A DNA stretch of 64,000 nucleotides from CAZUAQ01 sp964618455 (GCA_964618455.1 CAZUAQ010000004.1:62001-126000); one strand, 5' to 3'; counted from the stretch's first letter, positions 9,580 through 18,530 are shown. Numbers and translations are program-made. The notes: a model not told the origin generated them from the sequence alone.

Positions 9580-10722
9580 ATGAACTGGATCCAACGCATC
9601 CTTGATACCTCCGACTTTCCCGCACGCTGGAATTGCGGCAACTGGTCCGACCTGCACGGCTGGATCCACATCGTCTCCGATCTCGCCACCGCCGCCGCCT
9701 ACTACGCCATCCCGATCACGCTGATCTACTTCGTGATCAGGCGCAAGGATGCCCCTTTTCTCAAGCTCTTCCTGCTCTTCGGCGCGTTCATTCTCTCCTG
9801 CGGTACGGTGCACCTCATCGAAGCCACGATTTTCTGGCACCCCTGGTACCGCCTGTCGGCCCTCGCCAAGGCGGGTACCGCCCTGATCTCCATCATCACC
9901 GCCATCTTCCTGATTCGTCATCTGCCGCTCGCCCTCAGCCTGCCCGGCCTGCAGCACTACGCCAACGAACTCGAGAAAAAGAACAAGGAACTCGACGACT
10001 TCACACGGATGGCGTCGCACGATCTCAAGGAGCCGTTGATCAAGCTGACGGCGCTGGGGGATCTGCTGCGTGAGGATCTCAAGAACCAGAGCGAGGCGGA
10101 TATCGACGCCGACATCCGCGAGATCCAGGAATCCACCCAGCAGATGCAGACGCTGGTGAACAACCTGCTCGAATACTCGCGGGCCGGCCATGCCGCCATG
10201 AAGAAGGAGACGGTCCGGCTCGACGAGTGCATCCAGTTTGCTCTCGAGACGCTCGAGCACGGGATCGGGAAACATGAGGCGGAGATCGTGGTTCATCCTC
10301 AGCCCTCGGTGCAGGGCGATGCCCGGCTGCTCAAACAGCTCTTTCAGAACTTGATCAGCAATGCCCTGAAGTACGCCCGACCCGATGTTCCACCACGGAT
10401 CGAAGTGACGGCAGCCCCGGTCGATGGCGAATGGATCTTCGGTGTGAAGGACAACGGCATCGGTATCCCCCTGGAGCATCGGGAGCGCGTGTTCGACACG
10501 TTTTGCCGCCTGCACAGCCGGGCGAATGTCGAAGGCACGGGCATTGGTCTGGCCATCTGCCGGAAGGCGGTCGAGCGGCACGGCGGACGCATCTGGTTCA
10601 ACTCGGACGCCACCGGAACGCACTTCAAGTTCACGCTCAGCCCCGTGCATGACGAGACCGTCAGCCCGGGCTTTCACGTCACGCCCGAGGGCCGGCACAA
10701 GCTGGCGGACGCGTCAGTGTAA
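9580..10722 (+). CDS. Sensor histidine kinase with ethylene-receptor-like membrane domain
   Basis: Protein of 380 residues. Residues about 27-125 form three membrane helices that closely follow plant ETR1: SDLATAAAYYAIPITLIYF, then FGAFILSCGTVHLIEA. Asp34, Tyr41, Ile44, Pro45, Ile71, Cys74 and His78 fall at the same spacing as ETR1 Asp25, Tyr32, Ile35, Pro36, Ile62, Cys65 and His69. ETR1 Cys65 and His69 hold the Cu(I) that binds ethylene. A short coiled coil leads directly into the kinase: H-box MASHDLKEP (His147), N-box LFQNLISNALKYA, G-boxes DNGIGIP and GTGIGLAI. There is no GAF or receiver domain, unlike plant receptors. ATG 9580 (GGAAG upstream) is preferred to ATG 9550. No response regulator is adjacent. 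Confidence 0.88.
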   Translation: MNWIQRILDTSDFPARWNCGNWSDLHGWIHIVSDLATAAAYYAIPITLIYFVIRRKDAPFLKLFLLFGAFILSCGTVHLIEATIFWHPWYRLSALAKAGTALISIITAIFLIRHLPLALSLPGLQHYANELEKKNKELDDFTRMASHDLKEPLIKLTALGDLLREDLKNQSEADIDADIREIQESTQQMQTLVNNLLEYSRAGHAAMKKETVRLDECIQFALETLEHGIGKHEAEIVVHPQPSVQGDARLLKQLFQNLISNALKYARPDVPPRIEVTAAPVDGEWIFGVKDNGIGIPLEHRERVFDTFCRLHSRANVEGTGIGLAICRKAVERHGGRIWFNSDATGTHFKFTLSPVHDETVSPGFHVTPEGRHKLADASV

Positions 10723-10748
10723 TCCTTGTCGTGTATGATCAGAGGAAT

Positions 10749-10822
10749 AGGCCGCGATCGGATTCGAACCGATGAATAACGGATTTGCAATCCGTCCCCT
10801 TAGTCCACTTGGGTACGCGGCC
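10749..10822 (-). tRNA. tRNA-Cys (GCA)
   Basis: Read on minus, the 74-base sequence folds into a cloverleaf. The acceptor stem GGCCGCG pairs with CGCGGCC. The anticodon arm ACGGA-UUGCAAA-UCCGU has anticodon GCA, and the T arm AUCGG-UUCGAAU-CCGAU is regular. The discriminator is U, as expected for cysteine tRNA. CCA is not encoded. It lies 26 bases after the histidine kinase on the opposite strand. Confidence 0.96.
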
Positions 10823-11004
10823 GGGGTGGTGGGAATCGGTCGCTCGCGTGGCGAGGCACGCGTGAGGAATCCACCGGGCATGCCGGGCCGATCCACATAC
10901 CGATTCCAGACTCTTTAGTGTATCCGTCCGAACCGCGAAAGCAACCGTCGCGGACTGCGTCAAGCTACTTTCGAGGACGTCATCCTGAATCTCGACCTTA
11001 CTGC

Positions 11005-13551
11005 TTACCGGTCGAGGCGCGCTTCACCGCTCGGCTTCAAGTCGATCCAGATCGGCGACGACCACGCCCGGTGGCCGTCCTTCTGCGTCAGCCGCACGTA
11101 GGCATAGAGCAGGCCGGGTTTGGCCTCCGGAAGGTCGAGGTTCAGGTCGATCTCCCGCGCGTTCGGCGTGACGGTTTCAATCTCTTCGCCGTCGACGATG
11201 AGGTCCACACGCACGATCACCTCGGTACCCGTGGCATGTACGTCAAGTGTCGGCATGGCGACGGCGTCGAACTTCTCGCCCATCCAGTGCCCGTCGGCCA
11301 TGACGCTCAGCACGATCTTCGCCGTCGCGCCGTATGTCCGCCGCTGCTGCATGGCTCGAAAGATCGTCTCGCGGTCGGCTTGCTCCGCCCAGACGCAGGC
11401 GTAGCTGTGACTCGTCGACAGATGGTCGCTGCTGGCAATGAAGCCGAGCAGGTGCGCGCGCAGCAGACCCTCGTTGGCGTTGTCCTCGATGGCGCGATGG
11501 CGGCAGCCCTGGTAGATCTCGATCAGCGGGCGGTGAGCATTGTCCATGGCGTCCCATGTTTCAAGAATGAGCCCGCGCGGCTGCGGTTCGCCCTCCTTGA
11601 ACGGGATCGTGTTCGTCTGATGCGGAATCGTGATCGTATCGTTGTCGAGCTCCTTCCAGAACTCCGGGTGCGGATAAGTATGCGGCCGCAACATGTCCGC
11701 GCGTAACGAAATCACGTTGTGATCCTCACCGCCACGACTCCGCTCATAGGCGTACATCGGGATGAACCGCGGCGAAAGATCGTGTCGCAGGACCTCCTTC
11801 ACGCTCCGCCACCAGAGCTGACTGTTCGGGTCGCCCATGGCGATGTCGCGCGAGTGGTCGGTGATCCCGAGGAAGTCGTACTCCGCCACATCGCTGCCGT
11901 AGCGATACGCTTCGTCGATCGTCCCGTCGTACGGCACGTAGCAGAGCGAGAGATCGGTGTGGCGGTGGAGATCGCCGAAGAATACGGTGTATGACTTGCC
12001 CGCGAGTTGCCGCTCTTCCTCCGACCCGCTGTCTGCCTGTACCCCATGAAGAAGTTTGAGCCGATGCACGGAGCGCATACCGGCCGCTTCAATGGGTTTG
12101 CGCGGTTTCGGCATGTCTCCCGTGCCGAGTCGCCCCCATCCGATCCCGCGAGGGCGATCGGCTTCGCGGCGATCCGTGCGGCCGGTGGTGAATGCCGTCA
12201 CAATCTCCTCGCCCGTCACAGCTACCCCTAACGACTGCATACCGTCGCCCTGGCCGAGACTCATTCGATACACGTCCGACCATTTCTCGCCGTCAAAGCA
12301 ACGCGCATCGATCGCCCAGTCGGCTTCGACATGCGACTTCTTGCTCGTCCCCAGATATTGCCCGTACCGGTGGCGATAGAACACCCACAAACGACCCGCA
12401 TCGTCAATCGTCAGCACCGGCCGCTCGTAATACACGCCCGTATGCTTCACGCCCTCGCGTAAACCTTCACGCTGAGCGGCTTTTTCGAGCGACGGCATGG
12501 GAATGGCGTTCGGGAAGTGATACGTCGTCGAATCCTCTCCGAGCCGAACCACGTGCAGCTTCCGGAAGCGATGCAGCGGACCGCGATCGTCCGCCACCTC
12601 GAGCTGATCCGTATCGCGCAATCGCATGCGCGACGTATAGGCCTCACCCCAGTGCCTGCCCCCCTCTTCCCAGGCGATGAAGACATCACCATTCGCATTC
12701 GCCGCCAGTCGCGACTGTGCTTCATAACCTGCTGAGGTGGAAATGCCGATGGGTTTGTCCCATTGCCCGTCTCTCCAGCCGCGCACATGAATGTCGAAGT
12801 TGAAACTGGAAGGCGCCGCCACAACGTCAAACGTATCCAAGTCGCGTAAGGCCTTCGGATCGGATACGGCAATGGACTTCGGACGGTCATACGCATCCCA
12901 GCACACCACCATCCGACCATCGGCCGCGTGCACGATATCCGGCGCCCAGGCGCTGCCCTCGTGCTCGCCGCTGATGTTCTCGACGCGATCCAGCCTGCCG
13001 TCGCTCATCCGCCGCGTGACGATCTGGAACTTGCCGTCGATCGTCGATTGCCAGACGAACCAGACGCGTCCCTGCGGGCCGATGGCGGTGCGGTGATTGA
13101 TATCGGGGCCGGCGCCGTTCGAGACGCGAATGGCCTCGCCGGCCTTGCCGTTCGACGTGTCGACCGGAAGCGCGAAGATGTCCCACTGACCATCGACCTC
13201 CGCTTCGTAGGAAACATAGAGCTGATTCTTTGGCGTGACCGTCACGCGTGGCCGGCGAAAGCGCCCAAACGCATCGACGACCAGCGCACGATCATTCAGC
13301 GTATCGCCCTCGATCTTGCCCAGCCAGATCACGTCGCCGCGACCCGGATGAAACTCCAGCCATGTCGCCCATACCGTCCCCTCTTCGGCGGTGATGTCGA
13401 TCTCGTAGAACTCCGGATTCTCCGCCAGCGTCGCTTCGACGGTGTACTCCGCCGGGTCGTACACGTAGTACGGTTCCTCCCGCGCCGCCTCCGCCGCCAA
13501 CAGCGCCGTACTCAGCATGCACACGCCTATCAGATCACGCAGTCGCATCAT
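11005..13551 (-). CDS. Secreted DUF3604 protein with N-terminal propeller-like region
   Basis: Protein of 848 residues with signal peptide (LIGVCMLSTALLAAEAA). The first half has repeated WATWLEF, WFVWQST, VCWDAYD and FIAWEEG strands, suggesting a beta-propeller of about 450 residues. The second half opens with FFGDLHRHTDLS (about residue 529), followed by FLGITDHSRD and IASSDHLSTSHSY, the metal-binding pattern of DUF3604, a PHP-like phosphoesterase/hydrolase fold. Enzymatic activity and substrate are unknown. AGGAG lies about seven bases before the first of two adjacent ATGs. It is the last gene of a close minus-strand run, 28 bases after the DUF1801 gene. Confidence 0.8.
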   Translation of the reverse strand: MMRLRDLIGVCMLSTALLAAEAAREEPYYVYDPAEYTVEATLAENPEFYEIDITAEEGTVWATWLEFHPGRGDVIWLGKIEGDTLNDRALVVDAFGRFRRPRVTVTPKNQLYVSYEAEVDGQWDIFALPVDTSNGKAGEAIRVSNGAGPDINHRTAIGPQGRVWFVWQSTIDGKFQIVTRRMSDGRLDRVENISGEHEGSAWAPDIVHAADGRMVVCWDAYDRPKSIAVSDPKALRDLDTFDVVAAPSSFNFDIHVRGWRDGQWDKPIGISTSAGYEAQSRLAANANGDVFIAWEEGGRHWGEAYTSRMRLRDTDQLEVADDRGPLHRFRKLHVVRLGEDSTTYHFPNAIPMPSLEKAAQREGLREGVKHTGVYYERPVLTIDDAGRLWVFYRHRYGQYLGTSKKSHVEADWAIDARCFDGEKWSDVYRMSLGQGDGMQSLGVAVTGEEIVTAFTTGRTDRREADRPRGIGWGRLGTGDMPKPRKPIEAAGMRSVHRLKLLHGVQADSGSEEERQLAGKSYTVFFGDLHRHTDLSLCYVPYDGTIDEAYRYGSDVAEYDFLGITDHSRDIAMGDPNSQLWWRSVKEVLRHDLSPRFIPMYAYERSRGGEDHNVISLRADMLRPHTYPHPEFWKELDNDTITIPHQTNTIPFKEGEPQPRGLILETWDAMDNAHRPLIEIYQGCRHRAIEDNANEGLLRAHLLGFIASSDHLSTSHSYACVWAEQADRETIFRAMQQRRTYGATAKIVLSVMADGHWMGEKFDAVAMPTLDVHATGTEVIVRVDLIVDGEEIETVTPNAREIDLNLDLPEAKPGLLYAYVRLTQKDGHRAWSSPIWIDLKPSGEARLDR

Positions 13552-13579
13552 GCAGGTCTCCTGAATTCTGGTACCCGGC

Positions 13580-14134
13580 CTATCGCTTTTTCCGCGCCGC
13601 CTTCTGTTTCTGCACTGCCTTAGTCGCCTTTTTACGTGTTCCCGCCTTGGAAGCGGTCTTCTTCCGCGACGCCCGCTCGCCGCCGGGCTTCACATTCTTC
13701 TCGTACACGGCGATGAACTCCTCCACCGGCACCCGCGCGATCGTCGCGCCGATCAACTCCAGGGGCACATCCTCAACTCTCTTGAAGCGAATGCACGACC
13801 GCCCCATGTCGAGCTTCTTGCCGGTGGCGGCCCACGCCTTGCGAAAGCGCGCCTCGTGAGCGGCATCGCCGTAGATGCACATCATGTAGATCGACATGTG
13901 ATTCTTCTGCGACGCCAGACCCGCGAATGGCAGCGGCTGCGTCGGGTCGCAGTGGTAGCCCGGCGGATAGATCTTGTGCGGAACGTAGTAGCCGATCATG
14001 CCGTACTGCATGCCCTCGGCGTAGCCCTGGCCCAGGTTCGCCTTGATGACTTTTCGCACGGCGTTCAACGCCTTGCGTCGATCCTCCGGCAACTCCGCCA
14101 GGTACTCCTTCACCGTCTTCGCTTTGCTCTGCAC
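13580..14134 (-). CDS. DUF1801 protein with histone H1-like lysine-rich tail
   Basis: Protein of 184 residues. Residues 1 to about 150 match the DUF1801 (YdhG-like) fold, with VKEYLAELPEDRRKAL at the start, EGMQYGMIGYYVP, and a conserved SIYMMCIYG strand. From about residue 152 the chain is almost only Lys, Arg, Ala, Thr and Gln (SRKKTASKAGTRKKATKA), like the tails of bacterial histone H1-like proteins. The globular domain has no proven function; the tail suggests nucleic-acid binding (inference). It sits 18 bases after the AcuI-like gene in the same direction. Confidence 0.8.
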   Translation of the reverse strand: MQSKAKTVKEYLAELPEDRRKALNAVRKVIKANLGQGYAEGMQYGMIGYYVPHKIYPPGYHCDPTQPLPFAGLASQKNHMSIYMMCIYGDAAHEARFRKAWAATGKKLDMGRSCIRFKRVEDVPLELIGATIARVPVEEFIAVYEKNVKPGGERASRKKTASKAGTRKKATKAVQKQKAARKKR

Positions 14135-14152
14135 GACATGCCCTCCTCGGAT

Positions 14153-15157
14153 TCATTGCTCTTTCACGCATACCAGCGTTCGCCCACGACTCTGACCCGC
14201 CATCATGCGTTCCAGCGCGTCCGGCACATCGTCCAGCGTGATCTCGGACACGATACGCTCCAGGTGCGGCACGCGCCACGGCCCCGCCAGTTGCGACCAG
14301 AGATGCTGCCGCAGGCTCATCGGGCAATCCGCGGAGGCAACACCGAGCACGCTCACCGCGCGCAGAATCAGCGGATAGACGTTCGTTTTCCATTCCGGGG
14401 ACGCCGCCATGCCGCAACACGCTACCGCCCCGCCCGGCTTCAACGACTTGTACAACGCGTTGAGAATCTCACCGCCGACCGTATCAATTCCCCCGGCCCA
14501 TCGCGCGCTGAGCATCGGGCGGTCCATTTTTTCCAGGAACGCGTCCCGCCCGACGACCTCCACCGCGCCGAGCCCCCTGAGTTCATCCGCCATGTCCGCC
14601 TTGCCGGTGATGGCCACGGGCCGATAGCCCTGCCGCCCGAGCATCGCGATGCTCAATGTGCCCACCCCGCCGGTCGCCCCGGTCACCGCCACCTCCCCCT
14701 CGCCCGGCGTCACACCCTGGTGCTGAAGCACGTGAAGGCAATAGGCGGCGGTGAACCCCGCCGTGCCGAGCATCATCGCTTCCTTGAGCGACAAACCCTC
14801 CGGCCGCGCGACCACCCACTCAGCGGGCACGCGGATCAACTCCGCCAGCCCCCCACTCGTGTTCATGCCCAGGTCATTGCCGCTGACAATGACCTCCTGC
14901 CCGGCCGACCAGTCCGCGTGGGTCGATGAGCGCACGACCCCGGCGGCATCAATCCCAGGCGTGTGCGGAAAGTGACGCGTGATGCCCCTGTGCCCGTGGG
15001 AACTCATCGCGTCCTTGTAGTTCAGCGACGAATATTGCACCTCGACGACGACTTCGCCCTCGGGCAGATCGTCGAGGCGGCGCTCGGCGATGCGGCGCGA
15101 CGCCTGCCCATCGTCATCCAGTTCAATCCGCAATGCCCGAAACGTCATGTCGCTCAT
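14153..15157 (-). CDS. YhdH/AcuI-family quinone oxidoreductase (acrylyl-CoA reductase-like)
   Basis: Zinc-independent medium-chain dehydrogenase/reductase of 334 residues. SSLNYKDAM and HTPGIDAAGVV at the N-terminus and VTGATGGVGTLSIAML, the NADPH-binding motif, are hallmarks of the YhdH/AcuI group. Characterised members reduce acrylyl-CoA to propionyl-CoA with NADPH. The start ATG at 15157 overlaps the stop of the pentapeptide gene as ATGA, implying translational coupling; a longer frame to 15274 lies inside that upstream gene. The substrate here is inferred from family only. Confidence 0.85.
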   Translation of the reverse strand: MSDMTFRALRIELDDDGQASRRIAERRLDDLPEGEVVVEVQYSSLNYKDAMSSHGHRGITRHFPHTPGIDAAGVVRSSTHADWSAGQEVIVSGNDLGMNTSGGLAELIRVPAEWVVARPEGLSLKEAMMLGTAGFTAAYCLHVLQHQGVTPGEGEVAVTGATGGVGTLSIAMLGRQGYRPVAITGKADMADELRGLGAVEVVGRDAFLEKMDRPMLSARWAGGIDTVGGEILNALYKSLKPGGAVACCGMAASPEWKTNVYPLILRAVSVLGVASADCPMSLRQHLWSQLAGPWRVPHLERIVSEITLDDVPDALERMMAGQSRGRTLVCVKEQ

Positions 15158-15576
15158 GAGGAGTCTTTCCGACGGGATTCGTGGTAGACGCGGAGGAGTT
15201 CCTCGACCTCCACGCCATCGATGGTCATGCCGGGCGTGTGACAGTCCCGGATCTCGACACGCGACAGGTCGCACCCCTGAAAGCGCGCGCCCTGAAGTTC
15301 ACACTGCTCGAAGCGCACCGGCTCATGTGTCCCTTCGCGCCCTTCGGGAAGCTGCACATGCATCAGGCTCGCGCCGCCCATGTGAATGGCGGGGATGGAA
15401 TTGTCGCTCAGGTTGACTTCCAGAAACACGATACCGCTGAGATTGGAGCGGGCCACCGTCGCCCGCTGCAGGTTCACCCGGGTCAGTCCCGCCTCGGTGA
15501 GATTCGCGTCGTGGAAGCGGGCTCCCGCCCAGTTCACATGCTCGAACCGTTCCGGTGAGTCCGCGTGGTGGCTCAT
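15154..15576 (-). CDS. Pentapeptide-repeat protein
   Basis: Protein of 140 residues. Its middle is a run of A(D/N)LXX-like five-residue repeats (ARFHDANLTEAGLTRVNLQ, ATVARSNLSGIVFLEVNLS, CELQGARFQGCDLSRVEI), which fold as a right-handed quadrilateral beta-helix. There is no signal peptide or membrane helix, so it is probably cytoplasmic. It lies five bases after the STAS gene and overlaps the AcuI-like gene by four. Pentapeptide proteins have varied roles (DNA mimicry, scaffolding), and nothing here decides between them. Confidence 0.82.
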   Translation of the reverse strand: MSHHADSPERFEHVNWAGARFHDANLTEAGLTRVNLQRATVARSNLSGIVFLEVNLSDNSIPAIHMGGASLMHVQLPEGREGTHEPVRFEQCELQGARFQGCDLSRVEIRDCHTPGMTIDGVEVEELLRVYHESRRKDSS

Positions 15577-15581
15577 GCGTG

Positions 15582-15953
15582 TTATCCCGCCGAGGTGATG
15601 CCGTAAGACTCCAGCGCCTTCGCTTCGTTGTCATAGTGCTTGAACAGCTTGTCCAGCTTCGTGATCTTGAAGAGCTTGAGCAGGTCCGGCTTCATCGCGC
15701 AGAGCACGACTGTGCCCTTGATCTTCTCCGCCTTCTTGCGGAGCGTGATCAGCACGCCCAGCGCCGAGCTGGAGAGCATCTTGACCTTCTCGAAATCGAG
15801 GATGATCTTGCGACACGCCCGTTCGTCCACCAGGGCGTACAGTTCCTGCCCGATCTGTTCGACCTGCAGCGCATCAAGGATGGAACTCTCGTTGAAGTTG
15901 ACGATGGTCACGTCGCGTATCGGATGAATCACCAAGCGTACCGGCCCGGCCAT
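15582..15953 (-). CDS. STAS-domain protein (anti-sigma factor antagonist type)
   Basis: Protein of 123 residues consisting of one STAS domain of the SpoIIAA/RsbV kind. The loop KVKMLSSSALGVLITL corresponds to the conserved DSSGLG segment, where a serine is phosphorylated by a partner kinase. This suggests a partner-switching role, but no anti-sigma kinase or phosphatase is in the window. Frames running up to 16220 are extended only by low-quality sequence. ATG 15953 has AAGGGG six bases upstream and starts where the family starts. It is the first gene of the five-gene minus-strand run ending with DUF3604. Confidence 0.85.
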   Translation of the reverse strand: MAGPVRLVIHPIRDVTIVNFNESSILDALQVEQIGQELYALVDERACRKIILDFEKVKMLSSSALGVLITLRKKAEKIKGTVVLCAMKPDLLKLFKITKLDKLFKHYDNEAKALESYGITSAG

Positions 15954-16292
15954 GGTATCCCCTTGCAGTAAGTCGTACAGCAACCGCGCGATCCGATCAG
16001 CTCGATGGCGAGACCGCGCGTTTTCCCCCAGCCGACAACGTGACCGGGGCAGCGTCGATTTTAGAGGATCGCGCGCCCCATGGCGAGACGTCAAGATACC
16101 CATCACCTCAATGCCCGATTCTTGCACCTCACCTCTCTTTGCTCTTTGTTCTCTTCTCCTTCCGTGATTTCCGTCTCTTCCGTGGACTCCTGCTCCCCAT
16201 CCCGTGGACCGATTCGTCACGAAAGAAAACGCGACTTAGAATCGCCATGTAGGCGGGCCGAAATCTCGACACAATCATCGGAAATCCACGTC
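15954..16292. other. Divergent intergenic region with a pyrimidine-rich tract
   Basis: About 340 bases between the STAS gene (minus) and the YyaL-type gene (plus). Bases about 16125-16195 are strongly C/T-rich on the plus strand, with repeats of the type TTCTCTTCTCCTTCCGTG and TTTCCGTCTCTTCCGTGG. An open frame runs through it, but the predicted residues (Ser/Arg/His-rich) do not resemble any N-terminus of the downstream family. Both promoters should lie here; no strong consensus was found. Confidence 0.4.
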
Positions 16293-18530
16293 ATGAAAAG
16301 CCATGCCTGCTTCGGGCGACACGTGCCGTTGATGCTCGCGATTCTGGCTTCCGCGGTCCACGCGGAGTCCCGCCAACGTGAAACCTCGTCTACCGCAACG
16401 AAAGAGAGCCCCATGAGCGATACCGTGACCCCTCAGGAAGCCCGACATACCAACCGGCTGATCGACGCGACCAGCCCTTACCTCCTCCAGCATGCTCACA
16501 ACCCCGTGGACTGGTACCCGTGGGGCAAGGAGGCGTGGGACAAGGCGCGCGAGGAGAACAAGCCGGTCTTTCTCAGCATCGGTTACTCCGCCTGCCACTG
16601 GTGCCACGTGATGGAGCGCGAGAGTTTCGAAAGCAACGATATCGCCACCCTGCTGAACAAGCATTTCGTTTCCATCAAGGTCGACCGCGAGGAGCGCCCC
16701 GATCTGGATGACATCTACATGTCCGCCACGATGATCTACAACCGTGGCCAGGGCGGATGGCCGATGAGCGTTTTTCTCACGCCGGACCAACGCCCCTTTT
16801 TCGCGGGGACTTATTTTCCCCCGGACGCACGGTTCGGCCGGCCCGGCTTCAAGGAGATCCTCGAGACCATCGCCCGCATGTGGAAAGACGACCGGGCCAA
16901 GCTCATCGAGAGCGCCGATTCGCTCTCGCAGGCGGTGATCAAGTACAACGAATTGGGCAGCGGCTCCACCGCCATTCGCTCCGACATCGTCTCCGTCGTC
17001 ACCGACACGCTCGCCGAGCACTTCGACAAGGAAACCGGCGGGCTGCTCAGCGGGCAGACCAACAAGTTCCCGCCCTCGATGATCATGAGCCTGATGCTCC
17101 GCGAGTACGAACGGTCCCGCGAGAAGGGCCAACCCAAGACACACCTGCTCGACCTGGTCAGGCTCACGCTGGATCACATGGCCGACGGCGGCATCTACGA
17201 TCACCTCGGCGGTGGGATCGCCCGCTACAGCACCGATCCGCAATGGCTGGTCCCCCACTTCGAGAAGATGCTCTACGACCAGGCGCTTGTGAGCAGTATC
17301 TATGTCGAAGCGTACCAGCTGACGAATCAGGAGCGCTACGCCCGGGTCGCCGCCGACATCTTTGATTACGTCCTCGGCGACCTGCAGTCCCCCGAGGGTG
17401 GTTTCTACTCCACGCGCGACGCCGACAGCGAAGGCGAAGAAGGCAAGTTCTACGTCTGGTCGAAGAAGGAAATCCAGGGTGTCCTTGACAAGAAAACCAC
17501 CCGGTTGTTCTGCGACTATTACGACGTGAGCGGAAACGGCAACTGGGAGGGCAAGAACATCCTCAACATCCGGGAGGACCTCGACACCGTCGCCCAGCGC
17601 CACGAGATGTCTCCCGACGAGGCCCGTCGTTCGCTCGATGATGCGAAAGCCCAGTTGCTCAAGCTGCGCGCGAAGCGCGTCGCCCCGGGGCTCGACGACA
17701 AGATCCTCACCAGCTGGAACGGCTTGATGATCTCCGCCCTCGCCCAGGGTGGCCGCGCCATGAACTCGCCGAAGTACGTCGAGGCCGCCGAACGCGCCGC
17801 CGAGTTCGTCCTGGACCAACTCAGTCGCGACGGCCGTCTGCTCCGCACCTATCGCGACGGCAAAGCCCACACCCTCGGGTACCTCGACGACTACGCCTTT
17901 TTCGTCGATGGGCTCCTCGAACTCTATGAGGCCACGTTCAACCCCCGCTGGCTGGATGAGGCGGTCCGCTTGAACGACGACATGATCGAGCACTTCTGGG
18001 ACGACAAGGAAGGCGCGTTTTTCTTCACCGCCGATGATGCCGAGGAACTCTTCCTCCGCACCAAGGACACGCGCGACTCCGCCGTCCCGGCCGGCAACTC
18101 CGTCGCCCTGCTCAACCTGCTGCGACTGGCCCGCATCCAGTCCCGCGATGACCTCCGCGGCAAGGCGATCCAGACCATGGACGCCTTCGCCCCCCGGATC
18201 AACGATCAGCCCTACGGCTTCGAGAAGTTCCTCGCGGGCGTCGATTTCCACCAGAATCCGTCCCAGGAGGTCGTTTTCGTCGGCGATCCCTCGGCGGAGG
18301 CCACCCGGGCATTGATCGATACCGTCCGTCGGGATTATCATCCGTACCGGATCACGCTGCTCCTCGACCCGGAGCACGAATCGTCCGATAATCTCGCGCA
18401 AAGGGTTCCGCTCCTCGAGGGCAAGACGCTCGTGGAGGGCCAACCGGCCGTCTACGTCTGCCGCGATTTCACCTGCAAGCGGCCGGTCACAACCGTCGAG
18501 GACCTTCGCAAGGAACTGGATCAGCCGTAA
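16293..18530 (+). CDS. YyaL/SSP411-type protein: thioredoxin-like domain plus (alpha/alpha)6 barrel
   Basis: Protein of 745 residues. After a probable signal peptide (LMLAILASAVHA) comes the DUF255 thioredoxin-like domain with LLQHAHNPVDWYPWG, and the active-site pair Cys101 and Cys104 in ACHWCHVMERESF. A long helical barrel follows, related to N-acylglucosamine 2-epimerase and cellobiose-epimerase folds, with GGIYDHLGGGIARYS and VPHFEKMLYDQA. The function of the family is not established; human SPATA20 is the best known relative. Two starts are possible: ATG 16293 (secreted form) and ATG 16413 (AAAGAGAG upstream, beginning as most family members do, cytoplasmic). I prefer 16293 with reserve. 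Confidence 0.85.
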   Translation: MKSHACFGRHVPLMLAILASAVHAESRQRETSSTATKESPMSDTVTPQEARHTNRLIDATSPYLLQHAHNPVDWYPWGKEAWDKAREENKPVFLSIGYSACHWCHVMERESFESNDIATLLNKHFVSIKVDREERPDLDDIYMSATMIYNRGQGGWPMSVFLTPDQRPFFAGTYFPPDARFGRPGFKEILETIARMWKDDRAKLIESADSLSQAVIKYNELGSGSTAIRSDIVSVVTDTLAEHFDKETGGLLSGQTNKFPPSMIMSLMLREYERSREKGQPKTHLLDLVRLTLDHMADGGIYDHLGGGIARYSTDPQWLVPHFEKMLYDQALVSSIYVEAYQLTNQERYARVAADIFDYVLGDLQSPEGGFYSTRDADSEGEEGKFYVWSKKEIQGVLDKKTTRLFCDYYDVSGNGNWEGKNILNIREDLDTVAQRHEMSPDEARRSLDDAKAQLLKLRAKRVAPGLDDKILTSWNGLMISALAQGGRAMNSPKYVEAAERAAEFVLDQLSRDGRLLRTYRDGKAHTLGYLDDYAFFVDGLLELYEATFNPRWLDEAVRLNDDMIEHFWDDKEGAFFFTADDAEELFLRTKDTRDSAVPAGNSVALLNLLRLARIQSRDDLRGKAIQTMDAFAPRINDQPYGFEKFLAGVDFHQNPSQEVVFVGDPSAEATRALIDTVRRDYHPYRITLLLDPEHESSDNLAQRVPLLEGKTLVEGQPAVYVCRDFTCKRPVTTVEDLRKELDQP

